Of a stretch of DNA of 45,191 nt, positions 32,284 to 41,109 are shown piece by piece. The translations under genes were made by a program, and so were the position numbers. Numbering within the stretch: the stretch's first letter is position 1; each line of letters opens with the position of its first letter. The notes below the pieces were generated by a model. The model had not been told where the DNA came from. It made no database searches and worked only from the letters and a program-made list of their open reading frames with translations. This stretch comes from Scatavimonas merdipullorum (GTDB taxonomy: Bacteria; Bacillota; Clostridia; Oscillospirales; Acutalibacteraceae), in contig DVGH01000047.1 of assembly GCA_018712865.1 (NCBI GenBank), forward strand, positions 1 through 45,191, written 5' to 3'.

Positions 32284-33852
32284 TTAAGAGGGGTCTACAC
32301 GCTTTCCCTGTGCAATAACCGGTGTGTCTGCAATCATTTTATTTGTATAGGTTTCATAGACCACACTGTCTGCCGTACCGTTTGTGTTTACAAGAACCTT
32401 CCGGCTGCCTGCGTTGTAGTACGAAACGGTATCGGCCGTTTTACCGTTGTTATACGTGTATTTTACAACCAAAACTGCACCGCCGCTTGCCTGCACGCCG
32501 TCGGCGTTGGACTGGCGCTGCACGCTTGTCAGGTTTTCAAAAAACGTGTTAAAGTAGGCGCTGCTGATCGTTTTACCGCCACATTTTACGGTGGTTTCCT
32601 GTGTAACGTTGCCCTCTTCGTCTTCCTTTTCTTCCTTTGCTATGCTAAAGGTATAGGTTTCGCCGTCGGCGGTAATTGCAATTTCACTTAAAAAGTCCAG
32701 ATTGGGCTTTAAAATGTATTCGTACCGCAGGTCTTCATATGTGTATTTTGCCCATGGGACCATATCGGCGGACAGCTGGTAAACCATATCCTTATCAGAG
32801 CTGGTCAGATAAACGTTTCCGTCGTCGTCCGGTGTTGAGGCGGACAGCGTAATGGTTGTGTCGCTGTAAACCGCCCTTACCGTAGCGGCAGGGTTTTTCA
32901 GACCAAAGCTTTCAAGCTGTTCATCTGTGGGATTTACAGCTATAACGGCGTCTGCGCTTAAGCCGCGGATACCGCCCATTACTTCAGAGCCCTTTTCCAC
33001 ACTGACAGGCTGCTCCACGGGGGACGTCATCTTATAATAGGCGCTGTTTGTTTCGTCGTCGTTCGGGACAATTGTCACAGTCTGTGGATAATTTGTACCC
33101 GAAAGGGTCATGGTTTCAATTTCACTGCTTTCTTCTGATTCCCCTGCTGTGGTAATTTCCTTGCTCAGCAAATCAAGCGGGGAGAATAAAAAGCTGTCAA
33201 CTGCGTCTGTGGCAACCAGGTAAATGGCCTTGTCGTCGTTGCACTGCAGGTATACGCCCAATTCGGCTGGTGCTTCGTCGCCGACCTTGTAGGTAATGAC
33301 CGTACCGTCGACAAAGGTTGCCGTAACGGTGGCGCGCGGATGCTCCAAACCGTAGTTGCCGGGGTTTTCCCCGTTTATGTCGATAATCCTTGTGGTTTGC
33401 ATATTGGAGGCGTCGTTTGCAATTGCTTCGGGCTGGCCGCTGAGCAATTGTTGGTCTTCAAAGCCCACCAGCGTATAAACGGTCGCCTCGGTTTGCTCTT
33501 CCTCCTCGCCCTGCGCGTTGGTTGCCTGCGTTGTTTGCGTTTCTGCAAGCACAGTGAAGGAGCCGGAGTCGTTTTGTACCTCAATTTTTTCCAGATTCAG
33601 CGGCCCCTGGTCTGCAAGAGTGACGATACCTGCGCTTAAAATATTGCCGTTTTTGTCTTTTTCAGATGGAATTTTATTGCCCATTGCGTCTGTTGCGTAT
33701 TGTTCGCCGTTTTCGTCTGTGGGATAGGTGGAGGTCGTTATGTCGGTGGCGGAATCGCCGCCCCACGGAACCAGCGTTACCAAAAGCAATATGCCGACTA
33801 AAAGCACAACGGCACACACGGCAATGAGGATATTCCTTGTCGATTTTTTCAT
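32284..33852 (-). CDS. DUF4340-type membrane-anchored protein
   Basis: A 522-residue protein with one N-terminal helix (about 7-28) and a large extracellular part, mostly beta. Two similar halves (GLEHPRATVTATFVDGTVITY and GLKNPAATVRAVYSDTTITL) are the repeat seen in DUF4340 proteins, which commonly neighbour GldG-like ABC genes. Function unknown; probably an accessory of the ABC system next to it. The ATG overlaps the GldG-like stop by one base (TAATG) with GGAGG ahead. It ends the operon before the double terminator. Confidence 0.8.
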   Translation of the reverse strand: MKKSTRNILIAVCAVVLLVGILLLVTLVPWGGDSATDITTSTYPTDENGEQYATDAMGNKIPSEKDKNGNILSAGIVTLADQGPLNLEKIEVQNDSGSFTVLAETQTTQATNAQGEEEEQTEATVYTLVGFEDQQLLSGQPEAIANDASNMQTTRIIDINGENPGNYGLEHPRATVTATFVDGTVITYKVGDEAPAELGVYLQCNDDKAIYLVATDAVDSFLFSPLDLLSKEITTAGESEESSEIETMTLSGTNYPQTVTIVPNDDETNSAYYKMTSPVEQPVSVEKGSEVMGGIRGLSADAVIAVNPTDEQLESFGLKNPAATVRAVYSDTTITLSASTPDDDGNVYLTSSDKDMVYQLSADMVPWAKYTYEDLRYEYILKPNLDFLSEIAITADGETYTFSIAKEEKEDEEGNVTQETTVKCGGKTISSAYFNTFFENLTSVQRQSNADGVQASGGAVLVVKYTYNNGKTADTVSYYNAGSRKVLVNTNGTADSVVYETYTNKMIADTPVIAQGKRVDPS

Positions 33853-35480
33853 TATCTATTCCTCCTGCGCAGCCACAAAACAATACCAAAAATCAGTACA
33901 ATAACGGGGATTACAACCATAAAGACTGTGCCAATGGTCATAGCCTGTGCAGACATGATCCCAAGCTCCTGTAAAGAAATATCCTTTGGAGCAATGGTGA
34001 TGCCTTCCTCTTCGTTCCCAGACTGGATATTGGCCATATTGATAAAGTATTCTGCGTTATTAAAGGTGGAGGAGGATAAAAACTGGCTGTTGAACATGGC
34101 AACCGATCCAATAGCAATAATAGAGGAGTCTGCGCCGTCGCCCTTATGCGTGCTGATTGCACCGGCGTTGTATGTTCCGTCGATCGCACTTTCAAAATCA
34201 AAGTTTTCATCTGCGTCAAACGGGATCAACCCGGAGCTTTCAGACGTTGTAAACAGCGGGGTGACGTTTGCTTCATCCAAAATGGTTACCGGTTTGCTGT
34301 AAGCGCCTACAAGCGGGATCGAGGCGTTTTTCAGTCCCGCGGTAAAGTCGTCGTTTGCAAAGTCAAAAATAGAAAGATACGGGTTATTGGAAACAGGAAG
34401 ATACTGTGCGTCTGTTTCAGCCAGATAGCCGTCCCCAAGCGCCATGCCCCATTCTTCCAGGAAAGAGTCCAAAAGCGGCGTTTCCGTCCGGGACTGGGCA
34501 GCCACATAGATCAGCGTTTTTCCGTAATTGCCCCCGTTTGACAGATAATCGGAAAGCTTCTGTATGGAAGTGGAATCCAAATCCACAGTGGGTGCAAACA
34601 ATACGGCAATCGGCGCTTCACTGTCAATGTCGTCTGTCAGCAGGGAGGTTTCCACAACCTCGTAATTGTTGTTTTCCAAAAGCTTTTTATAAGCGTCCGC
34701 ATCATAGTCGCCAAAGCCGTTGACAAAGGCCACCTTTGTCTGGTCTTCAGACGTTACGTTTAAAATGGCGGTGGTAACGGCCGGCTCTACATTGGAAGAT
34801 TCCACAACCTGCGAATAGGTTGTCTGGTCGTACGTCATATTAAACAGGTCCTCTGTTGTTAAAAGCCGGTAGTTATCGCCGCACTGTACGATATAATCGC
34901 CGGCGGCAAGCGTTTCATCCGGATAATTCCCTGTAAAGGTCGGATTGGCGGCAAGATCGACATAGTCGATTGTAATGCGGTTGTTATAGTTGTGGTACTG
35001 CTTTAAAAGGCTGTTGGCCTGTAAAAAATACTGGTTGGCGGCGACATAGTCGCTTTCTGTGGCCAGCACCATAATTTCAACGTCTTTATCCAGCGTGGTG
35101 ATAAAGTCGATGGTATCCTGCGAAAGCTCGTTCATAGCAGTGCCGGTCATGTCTATACTTAAAGCCGGGATTTTTTCCACAAGCACGTTTGAGATCAAAT
35201 TGATCACGACCACGCCGGCAATAAAAAGGCAAACCAGCAAAATAGACAGGCCGCCCCGTTTAAAGGCACGGGAATGCAGCTTTGCAAAGCTTTTTTTCTT
35301 TTTCTTTGGGCGTTTGCTTTCTGTTTTTTCCGCGGAGTTCTCCGGCGGGGTAGATGGCGTATTTTCCGTGCCGGGATCGGCGGTTTCTTCTGCGCCGGAG
35401 ACAGACGCTTCTTTTTCCTGCGAATCCATCCTTTCTTCCTTTTCCGCTTCATTTAAATTGTTTTTATCATTCTGGTTCAT
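33852..35480 (-). CDS. GldG-like ABC-associated membrane protein
   Basis: A 542-residue protein. An acidic, disordered, Pro/Glu-rich N-terminal segment (about 1-60) comes first, then a helix (about 80-102), a long extracellular part with the GldG/DUF4350-like pattern (VNLISNVLVEKIPALSIDMT, ITIDYVDLAANPTF), and a C-terminal helix (about 514-535) ending in WLRRRNR. Start is ATG 35480 with AAAGGAGG upstream. It follows the permease by 13 bases. The family name comes from Flavobacterium gliding proteins, but Clostridial versions are not linked to gliding. Confidence 0.8.
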   Translation of the reverse strand: MNQNDKNNLNEAEKEERMDSQEKEASVSGAEETADPGTENTPSTPPENSAEKTESKRPKKKKKSFAKLHSRAFKRGGLSILLVCLFIAGVVVINLISNVLVEKIPALSIDMTGTAMNELSQDTIDFITTLDKDVEIMVLATESDYVAANQYFLQANSLLKQYHNYNNRITIDYVDLAANPTFTGNYPDETLAAGDYIVQCGDNYRLLTTEDLFNMTYDQTTYSQVVESSNVEPAVTTAILNVTSEDQTKVAFVNGFGDYDADAYKKLLENNNYEVVETSLLTDDIDSEAPIAVLFAPTVDLDSTSIQKLSDYLSNGGNYGKTLIYVAAQSRTETPLLDSFLEEWGMALGDGYLAETDAQYLPVSNNPYLSIFDFANDDFTAGLKNASIPLVGAYSKPVTILDEANVTPLFTTSESSGLIPFDADENFDFESAIDGTYNAGAISTHKGDGADSSIIAIGSVAMFNSQFLSSSTFNNAEYFINMANIQSGNEEEGITIAPKDISLQELGIMSAQAMTIGTVFMVVIPVIVLIFGIVLWLRRRNR

Positions 35481-35493
35481 TGTACCGCCTCCT

Positions 35494-36198
35494 TTAGCTC
35501 CAACGTTTTTTCTCGAACACACGGATGGTTAAAAAGACAAAAATAACAACCACGCTGAGGAAGAACACAGCGTCGGATATGGTGAAAAGCCCTGCCGAAA
35601 AGTTTTGCAGATGTGTCAGGAAGGAAAGGCTGTTTAAGATCGTTTTAATAAAATCGACGGGGATCATAGACGCGATCGAATCAATCATATAAATAGCAAG
35701 CCCGGCAGCAAAGCCTGCAACAGCCGCCACGATCTGGCTTTCGGTCAAAGAAGAAATAAACATGTCTATCGCGATCAGCGCGCAGCCCATCAGGAACACG
35801 CCGATAAAATTACATAGGATCAGCGACCATGCCGGTGTGGTAAAGCAGGAAAGGACGACCGCATACACAAAAAACACTGCCAAACAGCAGGCGTATACCA
35901 AAACGGCGGAAAAAAACTTGCCCATAACGACCTGAAGCAGGCTGACCGGAGCCGTAAGAAGCGCCTGGTCTGTCTTTTGCCGCTTTTCTTCGCTAAATAG
36001 CTTCATGGTCAGAACGGGGATTAAGAAGAGGATGACCATAAACATGTTGATAAAAACAGGCGTGAGGTTTGCAGAATCGCTTAACAGGCAATACCAAAAG
36101 AAGAACATGCCGGAAAAGAAATAAAATACGGCCAGCACCACATAGGCGATCGCAGAGGAAAAATACGAGCTGAATTCCCGTTTAAAAATTGCACTCAT
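35494..36198 (-). CDS. ABC transporter permease (GldF-like, ABC-2 type)
   Basis: A 234-residue protein with about six hydrophobic segments and the ABC-2 family KREFSSYFSSAIAYVVLAVF start, FSEEKRQKTDQALLTAPVS loop, typical of GldF/YhaP-like permeases. The start is ATG 36198: it overlaps the ATPase stop as ATGA and has AGGAGG 9 bases upstream. An ATG two codons earlier is too near that site. Confidence 0.85.
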   Translation of the reverse strand: MSAIFKREFSSYFSSAIAYVVLAVFYFFSGMFFFWYCLLSDSANLTPVFINMFMVILFLIPVLTMKLFSEEKRQKTDQALLTAPVSLLQVVMGKFFSAVLVYACCLAVFFVYAVVLSCFTTPAWSLILCNFIGVFLMGCALIAIDMFISSLTESQIVAAVAGFAAGLAIYMIDSIASMIPVDFIKTILNSLSFLTHLQNFSAGLFTISDAVFFLSVVVIFVFLTIRVFEKKRWS

Positions 36199-37160
36199 GA
36201 CCATTTACCTCCTTTTTTACCGACAACGGCAGAATTTCCCGTTAACTGTAAGAACGCATCCTCCAGCGAAAGCTCGGCGTTTTTCATAAGGACAATCGGA
36301 TATTCCGCCTTTGCCATCGCAAAAAAGATCTGCCTGCGCACATCCTTGTCCTTTTCTGTTTTTATTACATATTCGGTACAATCAGAGGAAATACTGCGAA
36401 GGCGCTCCATCTTGAGCACACCGTTTATGTTTTTAATGGCCGACATAACGGCCGTTTCGTTCCCGGCAATCTGTACAAGCAGGTTGTGCGTGCCGGAAAG
36501 CGTGTCGGAAAGGGCGCTTGTAGCAGAGTCCGCAACAAGCTTTCCCTGATTGATAACGATTACTCTGTCACAGGTGGCCTGCACCTCCGGCAGCACATGG
36601 GAAGAAAGGATCACCGTGTGCTTTTTTCCCAATCCCTTGATCAGCGTGCGCATTTCAATAATCTGCTTGGGATCGAGCCCTACGGTAGGTTCGTCCAGAA
36701 TCAAAACGGGCGGGTTTCCAAGCAGCGCCTGCGCAAGGCCTACGCGCTGTTTGTACCCCTTGGAAAGGTTTTTTATCAGCCTGTTTGCCACGTCTGTGAT
36801 TCTTGCAACTTTACAGACCTCTTCAATATGTTCTTTTTTGGGCAGTGTGACCTTTTTCAGATCAAACATAAATTCCAAATATTTTCTGACGACCATGTCC
36901 GGATACAGCGGCGGAATTTCCGGAAGATAGCCAATTTTTGACTTTGCCCCGATGGGGTCTTCCAAAATTTCACAGCCGTCAACGGTAACGGTCCCAGAAG
37001 TCGACGAAAGATACCCTGTTATAATATTCATCGTGGTGGTTTTCCCTGCGCCGTTCGGGCCGAGAAAGCCTAAAATTTCACCGCTGTCCACGGTAAAACT
37101 GACGTCGTCGACCGCCAGCTTATCGCCGTAGCGCTTTACGAGGTTTTTGACCTCAACCAT
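36195..37160 (-). CDS. ABC transporter ATP-binding protein (GldA-like)
   Basis: A 321-residue ATPase. Walker A GPNGAGKTTT (34-43), signature LSKGYKQRVGLAQAL, Walker B LILDEPTVGLDP, and switch His in SSHVLPEV are all intact. A C-terminal regulatory extension of about 100 residues follows, as in ABC-2 exporters. It is first in the ATPase-permease-GldG-DUF4340 operon and starts with ATG after AAGGAGTGC. Substrate unknown. Confidence 0.92.
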   Translation of the reverse strand: MVEVKNLVKRYGDKLAVDDVSFTVDSGEILGFLGPNGAGKTTTMNIITGYLSSTSGTVTVDGCEILEDPIGAKSKIGYLPEIPPLYPDMVVRKYLEFMFDLKKVTLPKKEHIEEVCKVARITDVANRLIKNLSKGYKQRVGLAQALLGNPPVLILDEPTVGLDPKQIIEMRTLIKGLGKKHTVILSSHVLPEVQATCDRVIVINQGKLVADSATSALSDTLSGTHNLLVQIAGNETAVMSAIKNINGVLKMERLRSISSDCTEYVIKTEKDKDVRRQIFFAMAKAEYPIVLMKNAELSLEDAFLQLTGNSAVVGKKGGKWS

Positions 37161-37374
37161 AGAAAATGCACTCCTTTTTACTACCTTTATTCAAGAAAAA
37201 CGCAGAAGACTCCGCAAGAATCCAAAGAATATCATATCGGAATTTTCACAGACATATGTTACGATTAAATGAATTTTTTACGAAAAATCACATTTTTCCA
37301 AGTAAAAAATTCCCGCTGCACAATAAAACGGTACGGCAAAGCTACAAAACCGGCGAGCAGGCACCCTTGTTCTG

Positions 37375-38172
37375 CTACTGTGCAAACGCTTTTATAAGGC
37401 AGCCCTGCTTGCATTGCGCAATACAGGCATAGCAGCCCGTGCATAGCGCAGGGTCTACGGTGGCTTTGAAGTTTTCCACTTTCACAGCGCCGTGGGGACA
37501 TGCCTTTACACAGCGCATACACCCAATGCATCCGGCAGTACAGGCTTTTTTTGTATCGGCGCCCTTATCGCAGTTGCTGCAAAGAGCAATGGCCTGCTGC
37601 TTTACCGGCACCAGGCGGATCAGCTCTTTGGGGCAGGCGTTTACACATTTTCCGCATGCCCTGCAAAGGGTGGGGTTTATGCGGGCAAGTCCGTTGCATA
37701 CCGTAACGGCATCGTATTCACAGGCGGCTTTGCAGTCGCCAAAGCCCATACAGCCATAGCTGCATTTCCCTGTGCCGCCATGCAGCTGCACTGCCGCCTG
37801 GCAGGAGGAAATGCCCTGGTAAAGCATTTTGTTTGCCGTGTGGTCCGGACCGCCTATACAAAAAACAACGGCCGTTTTGCGCTGGCTTTTTACCGGCTCT
37901 GTACCCAGCATGGCAGCAATTGCCTTTGTGGTTTCTTCACCGCCGGGGGCGCACAAACCAGGCGTTGCCGTCCCTTTGGACAGCGCATCGGCATACCCCG
38001 AGCAGCCGGAATACCCGCATGCGCCGCAGTTGGCGCCCGGCAGAAGGTCCAGGATAGCCTGCGCTTTTTCGTCCTTGGGTACAGACAGCAAAGCGGAAGC
38101 GATCGCAAGCACAAGACCTACAATCAGGCCAATAAAGCCCACCGTCAAAACGGCAAGTAAAACCGGGTTCAT
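37375..38172 (-). CDS. rnfB: Rnf complex subunit RnfB
   Basis: Electron-entry subunit of the Rnf ferredoxin:NAD+ oxidoreductase. The 265 residues have an N-terminal helix (1-28), the 4Fe-4S-binding ANCGACGYSGCSGYADAL, a second Cys-rich part (CSYGCMGFGDCKAACEYDA), and three ferredoxin-like clusters: CRACGKCVNACP, CIGCMRCVKACP and CTGCYACIAQCKQGC. The additional CSNCDKG segment is typical of clostridial forms. It is the last gene of the operon; no convincing terminator follows before the ABC operon. Confidence 0.95.
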   Translation of the reverse strand: MNPVLLAVLTVGFIGLIVGLVLAIASALLSVPKDEKAQAILDLLPGANCGACGYSGCSGYADALSKGTATPGLCAPGGEETTKAIAAMLGTEPVKSQRKTAVVFCIGGPDHTANKMLYQGISSCQAAVQLHGGTGKCSYGCMGFGDCKAACEYDAVTVCNGLARINPTLCRACGKCVNACPKELIRLVPVKQQAIALCSNCDKGADTKKACTAGCIGCMRCVKACPHGAVKVENFKATVDPALCTGCYACIAQCKQGCLIKAFAQ

Positions 38173-38215
38173 CGTTTACCATACCCTTTCCGTTTTAATA
38201 ATTTTGCAACCGTGT

Positions 38216-38824
38216 TTACATAAGGCCGTCAACAAGCCCGGCAAAGCCTAAAAATGAAATAGATACCAAAGACGCGGCCACCAGCGTAATAGGCAGGCCC
38301 TTTAAGCATTTTGGAATGTCGCATTCCTCCAAACGCTCCCGCACGCCGGCAAACATGACCATTGCAACCAAAAAGCCTATGCCCGCGCCAAACGTGTTTA
38401 CAAGCGCCGTAATATAGGTATAAGAAGGGTCGGCCGCGGCCTTTTCCAGCACCAGCATGGTAACGCCTAAAACGGCGCAGTTGGTTGTAATCAACGGCAA
38501 ATAAATACCAAGCGAGTTATAAAGGGGCGGCATGTATTTTTTTAAAATAATTTCTACAAGCTGTACAAGACCGGCAATTACCAAAATAAAAAGGATCGTC
38601 TGCAGATAATCCAGATGATTGGGAACCAGCAGGTTTTCATAAATAGGATAGGTCACAGCGGTGGAAAGCACCATAACAAAGGTAACGGCAACGCTCATCC
38701 CCACAGCGGTGTTCAGCTTTTTAGAAACGCCCAAAAACGGACAAATGCCCAAAAATTTGCTTAAGACATAATTTTCCGTAAGGATTGCCGCCAAAAATAC
38801 GGCCACAAGCTGCTGTATGTTCAT
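38216..38824 (-). CDS. rnfA: Rnf complex subunit RnfA
   Basis: A 202-residue integral membrane protein with six hydrophobic helices and the family segment NYVLSKFLGICPFLGVSKKL (with the conserved Cys) plus LGIYLPLITTNCAVLG. It pairs with RnfE to form the central membrane FeS site. The ATG overlaps the rnfE stop (ATGA). 43 bases separate it from rnfB. Confidence 0.96.
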   Translation of the reverse strand: MNIQQLVAVFLAAILTENYVLSKFLGICPFLGVSKKLNTAVGMSVAVTFVMVLSTAVTYPIYENLLVPNHLDYLQTILFILVIAGLVQLVEIILKKYMPPLYNSLGIYLPLITTNCAVLGVTMLVLEKAAADPSYTYITALVNTFGAGIGFLVAMVMFAGVRERLEECDIPKCLKGLPITLVAASLVSISFLGFAGLVDGLM

Positions 38825-39504
38825 TGCGGGCGTTCCTCCTCCTTTTTGATTTTGGAGCAGCTGCCGGCAAGCGGGCAGGCGCCGCAGGCGGTTTCTTCCG
38901 GCTTTTTGCGGTTTCCGCTAAGCCGGTTTGCAAGCGCGATCAGCATGCCAAATACGAAAAAACCGCCGGGCGGCAAAATAAAGATCAGAATCGGGTCGAA
39001 CAGATCGGCCGTCAGAGGGACGCCGAAAACACAGCCCGTACCGAGAAATTCGCGGATGATCCCCATCAAAAGCATGGCGGCGGTAAAGCCTACGCCCATG
39101 CCCAGGCCGTCGATTATGGAAGGGATCACCTTGTTTTTGCTGGCGTACATTTCCGCCCTGCCAAGAATAATGCAGTTTACGACGATCAGCGGCAGGTAAA
39201 TCCCCAGGGATTGATCGATTGCGGGAGCAAAGGCTTTGACAAGCATTTGTACCACTGTAACAAAGCCTGCAATGACTGTTATATAAGCCGGAATCCGCAC
39301 TTTATCCGGAATCCACTTTCTAAGAAGGGAAATTGCGGCGTTAGAGCAAACCAGAACCAGCGTCGCTGCAATGCCCATCCCGATTGCGTTTGAGGCTGCC
39401 GTTGTAACGGCAAGCGTAGGACAGGTCCCAAGGACCAGGCATAAAACGGGGTTTTCTTTAACAATGCCTTTGGTAAATTCCTGCAGCAATGTTTTTTTTG
39501 CCAT
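38821..39504 (-). CDS. rnfE: Rnf complex subunit RnfE
   Basis: A 227-residue membrane protein homologous to RnfA, with KENPVLCLVLGTCPTLAVTT and LGIYLPLIVVNCIILGRAE. A C-terminal extension carries CGACPLAGSC. The ATG overlaps the rnfG stop by one base (TAATG), with GGGAGG ahead. Confidence 0.96.
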   Translation of the reverse strand: MAKKTLLQEFTKGIVKENPVLCLVLGTCPTLAVTTAASNAIGMGIAATLVLVCSNAAISLLRKWIPDKVRIPAYITVIAGFVTVVQMLVKAFAPAIDQSLGIYLPLIVVNCIILGRAEMYASKNKVIPSIIDGLGMGVGFTAAMLLMGIIREFLGTGCVFGVPLTADLFDPILIFILPPGGFFVFGMLIALANRLSGNRKKPEETACGACPLAGSCSKIKKEEERPQ

Positions 39505-40172
39505 TAGTCAGCGCCTCCCTTGCTGCTGTCTGGCTTAGCCTGTATGGCAGAAAGCACATCTTCCCACAGGCCAAGCGAAACGTCATACTTTTTTAGCGTA
39601 TTGTTGTAAACGGACAAAGCCTCGTTTACAGCGGCCGTTACGGCGTCAGAGGTAATGGTGGCGCCTGTGATCGCTGCAATCTCCCCGTCTTTTGGCTGTG
39701 CGTTTTTAATCACGGAAAAGCCGTTTTGGGGCAGAGGCTGTTTATACTGGTCTGTAAATTCCGCATTTGTTGCATTGGAACCAAGCCCGGGCGTTTCGTC
39801 CTGAGATAAGATCGAAACGCCGCTGACAGAATCTTGCGTACTGTCAATGCCGACAATCACCGTTATATCCCCGCCGTAGCCCTTGGCGGCGGTTGTAATT
39901 GTAACGCCAATAACCCGGTTGTCTTTATCAAGCGCAAAATAACAACCGTCGGGAAGGCCTAAAGACTGTACGGCGTCTGCGGGAACCGGTTCAAAGCGGC
40001 TTGCCTGGGGCAGGACGATTTCCCTGGCCTGCTGCGCCTGCAGCTGCGTCTGCTCGGCAATTGGCTCCTTTGTCAGCTCGTTTGTGCCCGCAAGCAGCGC
40101 CGCAATCACAATGCATATAATGACCAACACGGCAGCGGGCCGAATAATTTCCTTTGGATTAAGACTTTTCAT
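39504..40172 (-). CDS. rnfG: Rnf complex subunit RnfG
   Basis: A 222-residue protein with one N-terminal helix and an extracytoplasmic FMN domain. The FMN-attachment motif is ITGATITSD, matching the S/TGATxT signature; the covalent Thr is the last T of TGATIT. Start is ATG 40172, preceded by GGAGAGGAG; it overlaps rnfD by 14 bases. Confidence 0.95.
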   Translation of the reverse strand: MKSLNPKEIIRPAAVLVIICIVIAALLAGTNELTKEPIAEQTQLQAQQAREIVLPQASRFEPVPADAVQSLGLPDGCYFALDKDNRVIGVTITTAAKGYGGDITVIVGIDSTQDSVSGVSILSQDETPGLGSNATNAEFTDQYKQPLPQNGFSVIKNAQPKDGEIAAITGATITSDAVTAAVNEALSVYNNTLKKYDVSLGLWEDVLSAIQAKPDSSKGGAD

Positions 40173-41106
40173 GCTTTTTCTTCTCCTCTCCAAAGGGCTT
40201 GGGGAACGTCAGCCTTTCAATCAGCGGGACAAGGATATTCATCAAAATAATGGCGAAGGAAACGCCTTCGGGCAGATTTGCATAAAGACGGATCAGTACG
40301 GTGATCACACCGCAGCCGATCCCAAAAAGGATTTTGCCCGCAAAGGTGATGGGCGAGGTGGTGTAGTCGGTGGCCATAAATATAGCGCCCAACAGCACGC
40401 CGCCGGAAAGAATATGAAAAACCGGATCCTGCCCCAAAAGCCAGGACAATAGAAAAACAGAACCGATAAAGCACAGCGGGATGGTCGGCGTAATCACTTT
40501 TCTTATAACCAGGTAGATTCCGCCAAGCAGCAACGCAAGCGCGCAGGTTTCCCCAAGGCAGCCGCCGGTCGTTCCCATAAAAAGGTCAAAATAGGGCGTT
40601 GCAATCCCGTTTGCGTTGTTTGCAAGCGGCGTAGCGCTTGTGATGGCGTCTACCTGCTGCGTATAAGAAAACGCAGCGGGCCAGGTTGTCATTTGTACAG
40701 GGAACGAAACAAGCAGAACAATCCTTGCCGCAAGGGCGGGGTTTACAAAATTCTGGCCGATCCCGCCAAACATCTGCTTGACTACAACGATCGCCACAAG
40801 CGAGCCGAACGCTGCAATCAGCAGCGGAATGCCGGACGGAAGGTTTAAAGCGAGCAAAAGCCCGGTTACAACGGCGCTCAGGTCGCCAATTGTATTGTCG
40901 CGCTTCATAATTTTTCTGCTGATAAATTCAAAAAATACAGCGCATAGGATGCATACGCCGATTACAAGCAGGCTGCGCGGCCCGAACAGAACCACGGAAG
41001 CAATAACGGCAGGGAGCAGCGCAAGAATGACGTCGCGCATGATACGGCGGGTGGAACCGCCCTGGCGCATATGCGGCGAAGACGATACATAAAGCTTTTG
41101 TTCCAT
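40159..41106 (-). CDS. rnfD: Rnf complex subunit RnfD
   Basis: A 315-residue membrane protein with about nine helices. The covalent FMN site is DAITSATPL, fitting the S-x-T pattern of NqrB/RnfD. Other family blocks are MFGGIGQNFVNPALAAR and MATDYTTSPI. GGGAGG precedes the ATG, 3 bases after the rnfC stop. Confidence 0.96.
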   Translation of the reverse strand: MEQKLYVSSSPHMRQGGSTRRIMRDVILALLPAVIASVVLFGPRSLLVIGVCILCAVFFEFISRKIMKRDNTIGDLSAVVTGLLLALNLPSGIPLLIAAFGSLVAIVVVKQMFGGIGQNFVNPALAARIVLLVSFPVQMTTWPAAFSYTQQVDAITSATPLANNANGIATPYFDLFMGTTGGCLGETCALALLLGGIYLVIRKVITPTIPLCFIGSVFLLSWLLGQDPVFHILSGGVLLGAIFMATDYTTSPITFAGKILFGIGCGVITVLIRLYANLPEGVSFAIILMNILVPLIERLTFPKPFGEEKKKHEKS

Positions 41107-41109
41107 CCG

